A stretch of DNA of 5,821 bases from Nitriliruptoraceae bacterium (lineage in GTDB: Bacteria > Actinomycetota > Nitriliruptoria > Nitriliruptorales > Nitriliruptoraceae), in contig SKTN01000315.1 in assembly GCA_007117945.1 (NCBI GenBank), forward strand, positions 1 through 5,821, given 5' to 3'. The notes under the pieces were generated by a model. The model did no database searches, was not told the origin of the DNA, and saw only the letters and a program-made list of their open reading frames with translations. Positions 5,733 through 5,821 of this stretch are shown here, in pieces (within the stretch, counting starts at the first letter, position 1; the number at the start of each line of letters is the position of its first letter). The translations under genes were made by a program, and so were the position numbers.

Positions 5733-5821
5733 TCAGCCTTCCGTGCGTGTGTAGCGGCGCTGCCACCAGCGGGGTCCGGTGGCCGTGCACTGCCAGCCCT
5801 CGGCGACCAGCGTGGTGTCGA
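5733..5821 (-). CDS. C-terminal end of an unidentified protein (partial)
   Basis: The minus strand from the window edge reads 28 codons, DTTLVAEGWQCTATGP then RWWQRRYTRTEG, followed by TGA at 5733-5735. Of the 28 codons, 25 end in G or C, as expected for a real gene here. The tail is rich in Trp and Arg (RWWQRRYTR), suggesting an exposed basic, aromatic C-terminus, but I recognise no family. It lies in the same direction as the L,D-transpeptidase, 166 bases upstream of its chosen start, with the strong hairpin at 5659-5705 between. The two are therefore probably separate transcription units. Confidence 0.6.
   Translation of the reverse strand, partial: DTTLVAEGWQCTATGPRWWQRRYTRTEG

Overview
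The window is GC-rich throughout, and its real genes strongly prefer G or C at the third codon position. It carries an AfsR/SARP-type signalling regulator and a secreted L,D-transpeptidase. Together these suggest a high-GC actinobacterial chromosome (Actinomycetota). Genus cannot be called. No mobile element, CRISPR array, tRNA or rRNA is visible.

Layout, left to right. (1) The last 17 codons of an unidentified + strand gene end at 55. (2) Five bases further on is the stop of a convergent 1004-residue AfsR-type regulator (61-3075, minus): winged helix, BTAD, NB-ARC-type ATPase, then a helical TPR-like C-terminal half. (3) Only 46 bp upstream and divergent lies a small single-domain rhodanese-like protein (3122-3451, plus) that lacks the catalytic cysteine. 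(4) A roughly 330-base spacer holds a strong inverted repeat and a coding-like hydrophobic frame, and leads into a RimJ/RimL-type GNAT N-acetyltransferase (3781-4410, plus). (5) A 484-base stretch, 4411-4894, has no convincing gene; one weak small membrane-protein ORF is noted. (6) A secreted L,D-transpeptidase with an N-terminal peptidoglycan-binding domain (4895-5566, minus) follows. (7) A long GC-rich hairpin (5659-5705) separates it from the C-terminal end of another minus-strand gene that runs off the window (5733-5821).

The genes do not form an evident pathway. The only arrangement suggesting a functional link is the tight divergent pair of the regulator and the degenerate rhodanese, which share one very short control region and so may be co-regulated. 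The acetyltransferase and the L,D-transpeptidase look like independent units. I found no clear evidence of an undescribed multi-gene system. The most interesting items are the Cys-less rhodanese beside the regulator and the inverted repeat just upstream of the acetyltransferase.
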